This document shows, in pieces, positions 15,590 to 22,988 of a DNA stretch of 24,033 bases. The translations under genes were made by a program, and so were the position numbers. How positions within the stretch are numbered: the stretch's first letter is position 1; every line of letters starts with the position of its first letter. The notes beneath the pieces are model-generated. The model was given only the letters and a program-made list of their open reading frames with translations. It had not been told where the DNA came from and did no database searches. Source of the DNA: JAQGMJ01 sp036271855 (GTDB lineage: Bacteria > Pseudomonadota > Gammaproteobacteria > Burkholderiales > JAEUOS01). Location: contig DATAZV010000059.1 in assembly GCA_036271855.1 (NCBI GenBank), positions 1-24,033 of the forward strand, given 5' to 3'.

Positions 15590-16384
15590 ATGCGCCAATA
15601 TCTCGATTTGATGCGCCACGTGCTGGAGCACGGTACGCAAAAGACCGACCGCACCGGCACCGGCACCCTCTCGGTGTTCGGCCACCAGATGCGCTTCGAC
15701 CTGGGCGAAGGCTTCCCGCTGCTGACCACCAAAAAACTGCACCTGCGCTCGATCATCCACGAGCTGCTGTGGTTCCTCAACGGCGAAACCAACACCAAAT
15801 ACCTGAAGGACAACGGGGTGTCGATCTGGGACGAGTGGGCCGACGAAAACGGCGACCTCGGGCCGATCTACGGCTACCAGTGGCGCCACTGGCCGATGCG
15901 CGACGGCGGCGAGGTGGACCAGATCAAGCAGGTGCTCAAGCAATTGAAGGAAACGCCGGATTCGCGGCGGATGATCGTCTCGGCCTGGAATGTGGGTGAA
16001 ATTCCGCGCATGAAACTGCCGCCCTGCCACGCCTTTTTCCAGTTCTACGTCGCCGACGGCAAGCTTTCCTGCCAGATGTACCAGCGCAGTGCGGACATTT
16101 TTCTGGGCGTGCCCTTCAACATCGCTTCCTACGCCCTGCTGACCCACATGTTCGCCCAGCAGACCGGGTACGAGCCGGGCGATTTCGTCTGGACCGGCGG
16201 CGATTGCCACCTATATTCGAACCACCTGGAGCAGGTGAAGGAGCAGCTTTCACGCTCCACCTTCCGGTTGCCGCATCTGAAGATCAAGCGCAAGCCGGAA
16301 TCGATCTTCGACTATCGTTTCGAGGATTTCGAGATCGAGGGTTACCAATCGCACCCGCACATCAAGGCGCCGGTGGCGATCTGA
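15590..16384 (+). CDS. thyA: Thymidylate synthase
   Basis: 264 residues, the same length as E. coli ThyA. It converts dUMP and methylene-tetrahydrofolate to dTMP and dihydrofolate in the cytoplasm. Catalytic Cys146 lies in LPPCHAFFQF at the same number as in E. coli. Also present are the phosphate-binding arginine loop DRTGTGT, HELLWFL with the conserved glutamate, QRSADIFLGVPFN, and DCHLYSNH. The ATG begins exactly at the conserved MRQYLDLMRHVLEHG. No ribosome binding site precedes it, and a -10-like TAAAAT six bases upstream suggests a leaderless or near-leaderless transcript. A bidirectional terminator follows. folA lies 1.4 kb downstream on the same strand, beyond two inverted genes. Confidence 0.98.
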   Translation: MRQYLDLMRHVLEHGTQKTDRTGTGTLSVFGHQMRFDLGEGFPLLTTKKLHLRSIIHELLWFLNGETNTKYLKDNGVSIWDEWADENGDLGPIYGYQWRHWPMRDGGEVDQIKQVLKQLKETPDSRRMIVSAWNVGEIPRMKLPPCHAFFQFYVADGKLSCQMYQRSADIFLGVPFNIASYALLTHMFAQQTGYEPGDFVWTGGDCHLYSNHLEQVKEQLSRSTFRLPHLKIKRKPESIFDYRFEDFEIEGYQSHPHIKAPVAI

Positions 16385-16402
16385 GTCCGGTTCCACGACA
16401 AT

Positions 16403-16431
16403 AAAAAAGCGCGCCCGGGGCGCGCTTTTTT
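16403..16431. terminator. Bidirectional Rho-independent terminator
   Basis: Stem arms GCGCGCC (16409-16415) and GGCGCGC (16419-16425) with a CGG loop are flanked by six A (16403-16408) and six T (16426-16431). It therefore works on either strand, ending thyA (plus) and the glycine-zipper gene (minus). Confidence 0.93.
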
Positions 16432-16448
16432 ATTGGACTGCTGGCCCC

Positions 16449-17111
16449 TCAGCCGATCGGCACCAGGCCGCCATTTTCCACCCGCACACGCTCGCCGGCG
16501 CTATAGGCGCCCGGGCTGCCGGCGCTGAAGCTGCGCGGGGTGCCGTCATCCATGCGCACGTGGACGCGGTAGCTGATTTGCTTGTGTACATGTTTTTCGA
16601 TTGCATTGCCGGCAAAGGCGCCGCCGACTGCGCCGAGGATGGTCAGCGGACCGCGGCTGCTGCGGTGACCCAGCTGGTTGCCGAGCAAGGCGCCGCCGAC
16701 GCCACCGGCGACTGCGCCCACGCCAGTGGGCTTGCCCAGGCTTTCAACCGTCTGCACATACTCGACCCGCCCGCAGGAATAGCACTCACCCGCCGCCAGC
16801 GGCGCAAGTGCGGGCATGGCCTGGGCCGGCGGCGGCGCCGGAACGCCGGCCGGCGCCTCATAGGCCGGGCCAGGCGAAGGCGACGGCGCATAGGCGGGTG
16901 GGGGGCTGTACATCGGCGCGGGCGTATCCATCGGCGCCGGTGCGGTACCGCTGGCCGATGCCACCAGGGGCTGGGTTTGTGCCTGGCTGCTCATATGTGT
17001 GGGGATGACCCCGGTGAAAACACCGACGCCGATCAGGCTCATCACGATCACCGAGGCGGCGGCGATCGGCACCATCGGATGGGTACGCTTGTAGACGGGA
17101 GGGCTTTCCAT
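16449..17111 (-). CDS. Glycine-zipper 2TM domain protein, membrane-anchored
   Basis: 220 residues from ATG 17111, which has AAGGAG about nine bases upstream. Residues 14-35 form one transmembrane anchor. Residues 45-105 are a proline/alanine-rich linker, and C110-Y-S-C113 is a CxxC pair. Residues about 129-173 are two glycine-zipper hairpin helices (GAVAGGVGGALLGNQLG and GAVGGAFAGNAIEKH), the Rick_17kDa/SlyB-type domain; a C-terminal beta-like segment ends the protein. Relatives are usually outer-membrane lipoproteins with a signal cysteine; this one instead has an inner-membrane type anchor, as in another common proteobacterial branch. A role in envelope structure is inferred. It lies 46 bases downstream of the EF-hand gene, probably in one transcript ended by the bidirectional terminator. 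Confidence 0.85.
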   Translation of the reverse strand: MESPPVYKRTHPMVPIAAASVIVMSLIGVGVFTGVIPTHMSSQAQTQPLVASASGTAPAPMDTPAPMYSPPPAYAPSPSPGPAYEAPAGVPAPPPAQAMPALAPLAAGECYSCGRVEYVQTVESLGKPTGVGAVAGGVGGALLGNQLGHRSSRGPLTILGAVGGAFAGNAIEKHVHKQISYRVHVRMDDGTPRSFSAGSPGAYSAGERVRVENGGLVPIG

Positions 17112-17157
17112 GATGATTTCTCCTTGATTCGCGGTTCGCGAAAATGGATCCGGCGGT

Positions 17158-17511
17158 TTAAAGCTTTCCCAGCGCCAGTTGCACCGGCACCCCGACGCCG
17201 GCATTCGATGCGCCGGCCGACGGTATCAACCCCTGGGCCGCAATGAACTCGACGCGGGAAAGCCGGCCATCCTGGTCAAGGTCGGCGTGGCCGAAAACCG
17301 CAGTCAAGCCCGGTATCAGCGACGCTTCTGCGACGCTGATGACTCCGTCGTGATTGCTGTCAAAGCCTGCAAACAGGCGGCCCGAAGCCTGCGGGTTGGA
17401 CTGGTCGGATTCATTCCATGCGCCCAAGGCAAAGGGCGACGCACAGCCGGCGGCGACGGCGGCAATCAGTACGAATTTTGCAATCCGGTCACTACGTTCC
17501 AGTCTGGTCAT
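17158..17511 (-). CDS. Small exported EF-hand protein
   Basis: 117 residues from ATG 17511, supported by GAGGAA about seven bases upstream. A hydrophobic N-terminal segment (residues 11-30, basic before it) looks like a signal peptide or anchor; Cys23 after VAAG is only a poor lipobox. Two complete 12-residue EF-hand loops follow: D51-S-N-H-D-G-V-I-S-V-A-E62 and D77-L-D-Q-D-G-R-L-S-R-V-E88. All calcium-coordinating positions are occupied, so Ca2+ binding in the periplasm is expected. The target is unknown. It is upstream of, and probably cotranscribed with, the glycine-zipper gene. The promoter region is an unusually AT-rich island containing direct repeats. Confidence 0.85.
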   Translation of the reverse strand: MTRLERSDRIAKFVLIAAVAAGCASPFALGAWNESDQSNPQASGRLFAGFDSNHDGVISVAEASLIPGLTAVFGHADLDQDGRLSRVEFIAAQGLIPSAGASNAGVGVPVQLALGKL

Positions 17512-17570
17512 GGCTGCTTCCTCGATTCTCGCCCAGCGGCGTTTGTCGATCAAAATGCAAGGCCTATGCC

Positions 17571-17576
17571 ATTATA
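17571..17576 (-). promoter_or_regulatory. -10 element for the EF-hand/glycine-zipper pair
   Basis: A perfect TATAAT reads on the minus strand at 17571-17576, about 60 bases before the EF-hand ATG. A TTGATA upstream is only 13 bases away, too close for a standard -35. The surrounding run of A/T could act as an UP-type element. Confidence 0.45.
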
Positions 17577-17582
17577 TTTTAT

Positions 17583-17628
17583 TGTTAATTATCAATTTTT
17601 TATAATTAGTAGTTAATGTTAATTATCA
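17583..17628. repeat. Pair of 12-base direct repeats in an AT-rich island
   Basis: TGTTAATTATCA occurs exactly at 17583-17594 and again at 17617-17628, with starts 34 bases apart. The block 17571-17640 has only about ten G or C in seventy bases, against a GC-rich window. It sits just upstream of the minus-strand -10, so a regulator or nucleoid-protein binding site is plausible. Confidence 0.7.
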
Positions 17629-17732
17629 TGTAATTCTTGCCATTGTCCGGCGCTGCCCTACAGCGTTTTTACCGTCAAAAAATGCATCGGGCGGCCCGCC
17701 GGCCACCTGTCCGGCCGCTGGCGCGGCCAAGC

Positions 17733-17738
17733 TATAAT
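17733..17738 (+). promoter_or_regulatory. -10 element for folA
   Basis: A perfect TATAAT at 17733-17738 is followed by a GC-rich stretch. Transcription would start near 17745, about 35 bases before ATG 17780. No convincing -35 was seen. This supports folA having its own promoter separate from thyA. Confidence 0.55.
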
Positions 17739-17779
17739 TGCGCCGCTCCCGCCACGCAGTTTTCGCCTCCATCCCCTTC

Positions 17780-18364
17780 ATGCCCCCGACCTCCCCGGCT
17801 CCGGCCGCGCCGCGCATTGCCATGATCGTCGCCATGGCAGCCAACCGCTGCATCGGCCGGGACAATCGCATGCCCTGGCACCTGCCGGCCGACCTGAAGC
17901 ATTTCAAGCAAGCCACCCTGGGGCGTCCGGTGATCATGGGCCGCAAGACCTTCGAGTCCATCCTGGCCAGCCTGGGCAAGCCGTTGCCGGGGCGCACCAG
18001 CATCGTCATCACCCGCAACCTCAACTACCACCCGCAAGGCCTGGACGCCGCGGCGCGCGGCAGAGTATTGCTGGCCGATTCACCCGCCGGCGCCCTGAAG
18101 GCGATGCAGGACGCCGGCCTGGCTGCCGATGAGGTGTTCGTCGTCGGCGGCGCCGAAATCTACCGGGCGATGCTGCCGGCGGCCTCACGGCTGGTGGTCA
18201 CCGAAATCTGCCAGGCCTTCGATGGCGACGCCTTTTTTCCCGCCATCGACCCTGAAGTCTGGGCGGAAAACAAGCGCGAGCCGCAGGCGCGCAGCGGCAA
18301 CCCGGAAGTCGATTTCGACTTCGTCGAATACACCCGGATTCATCACCAGGAAACACCCGCATGA
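17780..18364 (+). CDS. folA: Dihydrofolate reductase
   Basis: 194 residues from ATG 17780. It reduces dihydrofolate, the by-product of ThyA, to tetrahydrofolate using NADPH. Landmarks are IVAMAANRCIGRDN, MPWHLPADLKHFK with the catalytic acid Asp38, GRPVIMGRKTFESI, RTSIVITRN, VFVVGGAEIYRAMLP (nucleotide-binding glycines) and GDAFFPAI. The start could instead be ATG 17822, where the conserved part begins; 17780 gives a proline-rich 14-residue lead. Neither start has a clear ribosome binding site. A TATAAT at 17733 supplies a promoter. The stop overlaps the DUF4337 start as ATGA, indicating translational coupling. Confidence 0.95.
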   Translation: MPPTSPAPAAPRIAMIVAMAANRCIGRDNRMPWHLPADLKHFKQATLGRPVIMGRKTFESILASLGKPLPGRTSIVITRNLNYHPQGLDAAARGRVLLADSPAGALKAMQDAGLAADEVFVVGGAEIYRAMLPAASRLVVTEICQAFDGDAFFPAIDPEVWAENKREPQARSGNPEVDFDFVEYTRIHHQETPA

Positions 18365-18933
18365 GCGAAGACGGCTTCCATGTGCACGGCCCGCACGACC
18401 ACGAACTCGAGCATGCCGCGCACCAGGACAGCGAAGGCTTCGCCGGCCGCCTGGCGGTGCTGACGGCGGTGCTTTCGACCGTCGGCGCGCTGTTTTCCTA
18501 CCAGGGCGGCGCCACCCAGAACGACGCCATGATCAACAAGAACAACGCGGCGATCAAGAAGACCGAAGCCTCGGACCAATGGAACTACTACCAGGCCAAA
18601 AGCAACAAGCAAAATCTGGCGGAACTCGCCGCCGAACTCTCCCCCGGCAACCGCGAAAAGTACCTGAAGGAAGCGGCCCGCTACGCCGGCGAAAAGGACG
18701 CCATCAAGAAGCAGGCCGACGCGCTGGAGGCCCGCTCCAAACAGTGGGACGACGAGGCCGAGACGGAGATCCACCTGCACCATCGCTGGGCCCAGGCGAT
18801 GACGGTAATCCAGGTGTCGATCGCCCTTGCCGCGATCACCCTGCTGACCCGCCGGCGCTGGATGCTCAAGGGCGTCTACATCGCCGCCGGCATCAGCTTT
18901 GCCCTGGCCGGGATGGCGCTGTTGCATCTGTGA
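18361..18933 (+). CDS. DUF4337 domain-containing membrane protein
   Basis: 190 residues. The ATG overlaps the folA stop (ATGA), so translation depends on folA. The first 21 residues are histidine-rich (His7, 9, 12, 14, 18 and 21), a possible metal-binding tail. A transmembrane segment (about 30-48) follows. A long polar, alanine/lysine-rich helical region with conserved QWNYYQAKSNKQ comes next, then two more transmembrane segments (about 143-163 and 168-188). The pattern matches DUF4337, whose function is unknown. Its coupling to folate metabolism may be only positional. Confidence 0.82.
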   Translation: MSEDGFHVHGPHDHELEHAAHQDSEGFAGRLAVLTAVLSTVGALFSYQGGATQNDAMINKNNAAIKKTEASDQWNYYQAKSNKQNLAELAAELSPGNREKYLKEAARYAGEKDAIKKQADALEARSKQWDDEAETEIHLHHRWAQAMTVIQVSIALAAITLLTRRRWMLKGVYIAAGISFALAGMALLHL

Positions 18934-18964
18934 CACGGCCCTGCCGGCGTCACAAAACTTTTAC

Positions 18965-18993
18965 TTAAATTCACCGGCGTTTCGCCTTACACT
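18965..18993 (+). promoter_or_regulatory. Candidate promoter for the decarboxylase gene
   Basis: TTAAAT (18965-18970) and TACACT (18988-18993) are 17 bases apart in the 133-base spacer before the decarboxylase. The -35 matches three of six positions and the -10 four of six, so this is weak. No terminator for the folA-DUF4337 transcript was recognised in the spacer. Confidence 0.3.
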
Positions 18994-19066
18994 TCGCGGC
19001 GCGCTGCCTTGAGGCGTGCGCCCCTTTTGTTGGCCGTGCCGCCGGTGCCGGCCATGGAGATGCCTG

Positions 19067-21328
19067 ATGAAATTCCGCTTTCCCGTCGTCATCATCGATG
19101 AGGACTTCCGCTCCGAGAACACCTCGGGCCTGGGCATCCGCGCGCTGGCCGAAGCCATCGAGAAGGAAGGCATGGAAATCCTCGGCGTAACCAGCTACGG
19201 CGACCTGTCGCAGTTCGCCCAGCAGCAATCGCGCGCCTCCGCCTTCATTCTGTCGATCGACGACGAGGAATTCACCCCCGGCCCCGAACTCGACCCGGCG
19301 GTGCTGAACCTGCGCAGCTTCATCGAGGAAATCCGCTTCAAGAACGCGGAGATTCCGATCTACCTGTATGGGGAAACAAAAACTTCACGGGAGATTCCGA
19401 ACGATATCCTGCGCGAACTGCATGGTTTCATCCACATGTTCGAGGACACGCCGGAATTCGTCGCGCGCCACATCATCCGCGAAGCCAAGAGCTACCTCGA
19501 CAGCCTGTCGCCGCCGTTTTTCCGCGCCCTGATCCACTACGCGCAGGACGGCTCCTACTCCTGGCACTGCCCCGGCCACTCCGGTGGCGTCGCCTTCCTG
19601 AAGTCGCCGATCGGCCAGATGTTCCACCAGTTTTTCGGCGAAAACATGCTGCGCGCCGACGTCTGCAACGCAGTGGAAGAACTCGGCCAACTGCTCGACC
19701 ACACCGGCCCGGTGGCCGCCTCCGAGCGCAACGCGGCGCGCATTTTCAACGCCGACCACTGTTTTTTCGTGACCAACGGGACATCGACGTCGAACAAGGT
19801 GGTCTGGCACGCCTACGTGGCGCCGGACGACATCGTGGTGGTGGACCGCAACTGCCACAAGTCGATCCTGCACGCGATCATCATGACCGGCGCGATTCCA
19901 GTGTTCCTGACGCCGACGCGCAACCACCTGGGCATCATCGGGCCGATCCCGATGGAAGAATTCAAGGCCGAGACGATCCAGAAAAAGATCGACGCCAATC
20001 CCTTCGCCAAGGCGGCGCAGGCGAAAAATCCGCAGCGCAAGCCGCGCATTTTGACCATCACGCAATCGACTTACGACGGCGTGATCTACAACGTCGAAAT
20101 GCTGAAGGAAATCCTGGGCTCGAACATCGACGTGCTGCATTTCGACGAAGCCTGGCTGCCGCATGCCTCCTTCCACGACTTCTACAAGAACATGCACGCC
20201 ATCGGCCGCGACCGGCCGCGCGCCAAAGACCCGCTGGTGTTCGCCACCCATTCGACGCACAAGCTCCTGGCCGGCATTTCGCAGGCCTCGCAGATCCTGG
20301 TGCAGGAGTCGGAGACCCACAAGCTGGACCGCCACATTTTCAACGAAGCCTACCTGATGCACACCTCCACCAGCCCGCAGTACGCCATCATCGCCTCGTG
20401 CGACGTGGCCGCGGCGATGATGGAGCCGCCCGGCGGCACCGCGCTGGTGGAAGAGTCGATCGCCGAGGCGCTGGACTTCCGGCGCGCGATGCGCAAGGTC
20501 GACAAGGAATGGGGCAAGGACTGGTGGTTCCAGGTCTGGGGTCCGCAAAGCATGGCCGCCGACGGCATCGGCTCGCGCGAAGACTGGATGCTCAAGGCCA
20601 ACGAAAAGTGGCACGGCTTCGGCAACATCGCGCCCGGCTTCAACATGCTGGACCCGATCAAGGCCACCGTCATCACCCCGGGGCTGGACGTCTCCGGCAA
20701 GTTTGCCAAGACCGGCATCCCGGCATCCATCCTCACGAAATTTCTCGCCGAGCACGGGGTTATCGTCGAGAAGACCGGCCTGTACTCGTTCTTCATCATG
20801 TTCACCATCGGCATCACCAAGGGCCGCTGGAACACCCTGGTGACGGCCCTGCAGCAGTTCAAGGACGACTACGACCGCAACGCGCCGCTGTGGCGCATCC
20901 TGCCGGAATTCTGCGCCGCGCATCCGCGCTACGAACGCACCGGCCTGAAAGACCTGTGCCAGCAGATCCACGACATGTACAAGGCCAGCGACGTGGCGCG
21001 CCTGACCACCGAGATGTACCTGTCCGACATGCAGCCTGCGATGAAGCCTTCGGACGCCTACGCCATGCTGGCGCACCGCGAGGTCGACCGGGTGGAAATC
21101 GACGAACTGGAAGGCCGCGTCACCAGCATCCTGCTCACGCCCTACCCGCCCGGCATTCCCCTGCTGATCCCGGGCGAGCGCTTCAACAAGACCATCGTCG
21201 ACTATCTGAAATTCGCGCGCGTCTTCAACGAGAAATTTCCCGGCTTTGATACCGACATCCACGGCCTGGTCGAGGAAGAGATCGACGGCAAGCGCAAGTA
21301 CTTCGTCGACTGCGTGCGGACGAAATAG
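19067..21328 (+). CDS. Orn/Lys/Arg decarboxylase (AdiA-type, PLP-dependent)
   Basis: 753 residues from ATG 19067, close to the roughly 755 of E. coli AdiA and longer than LdcI. An N-terminal wing (flavodoxin-like) domain, residues about 1-135, precedes the fold-type I PLP domain. That domain has GTSTSNKVV, Asp360 in HFDEAWLPHASFH and the PLP-binding Lys399 in THSTHKLLAGIS; a C-terminal domain follows. The enzyme removes CO2 from a basic amino acid, giving agmatine, cadaverine or putrescine; arginine is favoured by length, but lysine cannot be excluded. GGAG seven bases before the ATG supports this start; the in-frame extension to 19016 is non-homologous. It is a single-gene unit with its own terminator; no antiporter gene is adjacent. 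Confidence 0.93.
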   Translation: MKFRFPVVIIDEDFRSENTSGLGIRALAEAIEKEGMEILGVTSYGDLSQFAQQQSRASAFILSIDDEEFTPGPELDPAVLNLRSFIEEIRFKNAEIPIYLYGETKTSREIPNDILRELHGFIHMFEDTPEFVARHIIREAKSYLDSLSPPFFRALIHYAQDGSYSWHCPGHSGGVAFLKSPIGQMFHQFFGENMLRADVCNAVEELGQLLDHTGPVAASERNAARIFNADHCFFVTNGTSTSNKVVWHAYVAPDDIVVVDRNCHKSILHAIIMTGAIPVFLTPTRNHLGIIGPIPMEEFKAETIQKKIDANPFAKAAQAKNPQRKPRILTITQSTYDGVIYNVEMLKEILGSNIDVLHFDEAWLPHASFHDFYKNMHAIGRDRPRAKDPLVFATHSTHKLLAGISQASQILVQESETHKLDRHIFNEAYLMHTSTSPQYAIIASCDVAAAMMEPPGGTALVEESIAEALDFRRAMRKVDKEWGKDWWFQVWGPQSMAADGIGSREDWMLKANEKWHGFGNIAPGFNMLDPIKATVITPGLDVSGKFAKTGIPASILTKFLAEHGVIVEKTGLYSFFIMFTIGITKGRWNTLVTALQQFKDDYDRNAPLWRILPEFCAAHPRYERTGLKDLCQQIHDMYKASDVARLTTEMYLSDMQPAMKPSDAYAMLAHREVDRVEIDELEGRVTSILLTPYPPGIPLLIPGERFNKTIVDYLKFARVFNEKFPGFDTDIHGLVEEEIDGKRKYFVDCVRTK

Positions 21329-21354
21329 CGCCTGGCCGTTCACGGCGTCCGATG

Positions 21355-21386
21355 CAAAGGCCCCGCATGCGGGGCCTTTGTTTATT
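21355..21386 (+). terminator. Rho-independent terminator of the decarboxylase gene
   Basis: Perfect 11-base arms CAAAGGCCCCG (21355-21365) and CGGGGCCTTTG (21370-21380) enclose a CATG loop and are followed by TTTATT (21381-21386), 27 bases after the stop. Confidence 0.92.
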
Positions 21387-21506
21387 CCGCCGCCCATGCT
21401 TATGCGGCCAAAAAGACCGTGAATGCCATGGCCGCGCCGGCGGGCTGTAGCATACGCAGTCCCCCAAACAAAAACCCACAAAGACCCATAACATTAGAGG
21501 CGAAGC

Positions 21507-21887
21507 ATGCGAATTTTCCGAATCTTCACCCAGCCTTCCGGCGAGTCCGGCATCGAAATCCGTGAAGTTCCGATGAGCAAGGAGGAGCGCCCGATGTCGG
21601 CAACCTTCCCCACCCTGAACATCTTCTTTCGCGAGACCCCGGAAGGCAACGTGGAGGACTTTCACCGCGCGCCGCGCCGCCAGCTGATTTTCCTCACCTC
21701 CGGCATCCTGGAACTGGAGAGCAGCGAGGGCAAACGCTTCATCTGCCGCCCGGGCGACCTGATCTTCGCCGAAGACCACACGGGCAAGGGCCACATCACC
21801 CGCTCGCTGCGCGACATCCGCGGCTTCGTGCATGTCGTGGTGCCGCTGGATTTCGACGTATCGCAATGGCCGCTGGTCTCTTCCTGA
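21507..21887 (+). CDS. Small cupin-domain protein
   Basis: 126 residues forming a single cupin barrel. Motif 1 is degenerate (FHRAPRRQLIFLTSGILELE, with one histidine instead of HxH). Motif 2 is clearer, CRPGDLIFAEDHTGKGH, with the PGD turn and histidines. Function is unknown: it could be a metal-binding enzyme or simply a small-ligand binder. AGAGG precedes the ATG by about six bases; an internal ATG at 21573 is unlikely because it would cut the first strands. It lies 46 bases before the TctC gene on the same strand, so the two are probably cotranscribed, and the cupin may handle a compound that the receptor binds. Confidence 0.8.
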   Translation: MRIFRIFTQPSGESGIEIREVPMSKEERPMSATFPTLNIFFRETPEGNVEDFHRAPRRQLIFLTSGILELESSEGKRFICRPGDLIFAEDHTGKGHITRSLRDIRGFVHVVVPLDFDVSQWPLVSS

Positions 21888-21933
21888 GTTCCAGCCGTAC
21901 AGCAAAACAAAACTACAAATACCGGAGACAACA

Positions 21934-22884
21934 ATGAAACGACTTCTCGTGCTGTTCACGCTGGCGCTGGCCGGCACCGCGCTGGCGCAAGCGCCAAAAC
22001 CGCCGATGCGGGTGATCGTGCCCTTCGCCGCCGGCGGCGCCAGCGACTTCTACACCCGCATCGTCGCGCAAAAAATCAATGAGCAGACCGGCCGCACCAT
22101 CCTGGTGGAAAACCGCACCGGCGCCGGCGGGCGCATCGCCTTCGAGTATGCCGCCCACTCGCCCGGCGATGGCAGCGTGATCGCGCTGATCGACGCCACC
22201 TACGCCATGCTCCCCGGCCTGTTCGAAAAGCTGCCCTGGGACATCAACACCGATCTGCTGCCGGCGGCGATGATCACGCAAACGCCCTTTGTCATCATCG
22301 TTCCCGCCGCCTCCAAATACCAGACCCTGCAGGACCTGATCAACGATGCCAAGGCGCGCCCCGGCAAGCTCAACTTCGGCTCCGCCGGCGTTGGCAGCGT
22401 GAACCACATCGTCACCGAGCGCTTTCGCAGCGACGCGAAGATCCAGATCACCAACATCCCCTACCGCGGCATGAGCGAAGCCAGCGTCGCGTTGCAGGGC
22501 GGCGAGCTCGACCTGATCATCGCCGCCTCGCCGACGGCGCTGGGGCCGATCCTCGGCGGCAAGGTGCGCCCGCTGGCCGTCACCACGGCCAGGCGCTCCT
22601 CCGCCCTGCCCAATGTGCCGACGGCCTCCGAAGCCGGCGTGCCGCCTTACATCACCACCAACTGGTTCGGCTGGGCCGCACCCAAAGGCACGCCGAAGGA
22701 ATTCATCCAGCAGCTGCGCGACGATGTAGTGAAGGCGGTGAACTCGCCCGACGTGCGCGAGCGCCTCGTGGCGCAGGGCGCCGAGCCCTCGAACTTCACC
22801 TCGGAAGAATTTGTCAAATTCCTGCGCGAGGATACCAAGCGCTGGACCGACGTGATCCGCGCCAACGGCATCAAGGCGGAATGA
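21934..22884 (+). CDS. Bug/TctC-family tripartite tricarboxylate transporter binding protein
   Basis: 316 residues from ATG 21934, with GGAGA five bases upstream. A Sec signal peptide (residues 1-18, cleavage after TALA) is followed by the family start MRVIVPFAAGGASDFYTRIVA. Other family landmarks are VENRTGAGG, GKLNFGSAGVGSVNH, IPYRGMSEA and VPTASEAGVP. These periplasmic receptors bind carboxylated or amide ligands such as citrate, glutamate or nicotinate derivatives. Most betaproteobacterial members are orphans like this one, with no TctA/TctB membrane genes nearby; they may feed a remote transporter or act as sensors. The in-frame extension back to 21832 overlaps the cupin gene and is not coding. 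Ligand unknown. Confidence 0.93.
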   Translation: MKRLLVLFTLALAGTALAQAPKPPMRVIVPFAAGGASDFYTRIVAQKINEQTGRTILVENRTGAGGRIAFEYAAHSPGDGSVIALIDATYAMLPGLFEKLPWDINTDLLPAAMITQTPFVIIVPAASKYQTLQDLINDAKARPGKLNFGSAGVGSVNHIVTERFRSDAKIQITNIPYRGMSEASVALQGGELDLIIAASPTALGPILGGKVRPLAVTTARRSSALPNVPTASEAGVPPYITTNWFGWAAPKGTPKEFIQQLRDDVVKAVNSPDVRERLVAQGAEPSNFTSEEFVKFLREDTKRWTDVIRANGIKAE

Positions 22885-22982
22885 ACCTGCGTCCTTGCAC
22901 CTGATGCAATCCGGCGGATCAGAAGATTAGTGGGGCATTTGCGCAAAACCCGCTTTTCGGGTGCAAAAGGCGCACCTTCTGT

Positions 22983-22988
22983 TATAAT
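22983..22988 (+). promoter_or_regulatory. -10 element of the tRNA-Arg gene
   Basis: A perfect TATAAT at 22983-22988 lies nine bases before the tRNA 5' end and is followed by a GC-rich discriminator (TGCGGGC), as expected of stable-RNA promoters under stringent control. The same ten bases, TATAATTGCG, occur ahead of folA. No strong -35 was found. Confidence 0.6.

Noticed and set aside
14171..16210. Long minus-strand open frame (about 679 codons) opposite the kinase and thyA genes
   Set aside because: It runs antisense to two clearly recognised proteins, has no recognisable domain, and reflects the scarcity of stop codons in GC-rich sequence.
19385..21481. Long minus-strand open frame (about 698 codons) opposite the decarboxylase
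   Set aside because: It mirrors the codon pattern of the decarboxylase, crosses that gene's terminator, and shows no domain or ribosome binding site.
21832..21933. Upstream in-frame extension of the TctC gene
   Set aside because: It overlaps the cupin gene, and the normal signal peptide with a good ribosome binding site begins at 21934.
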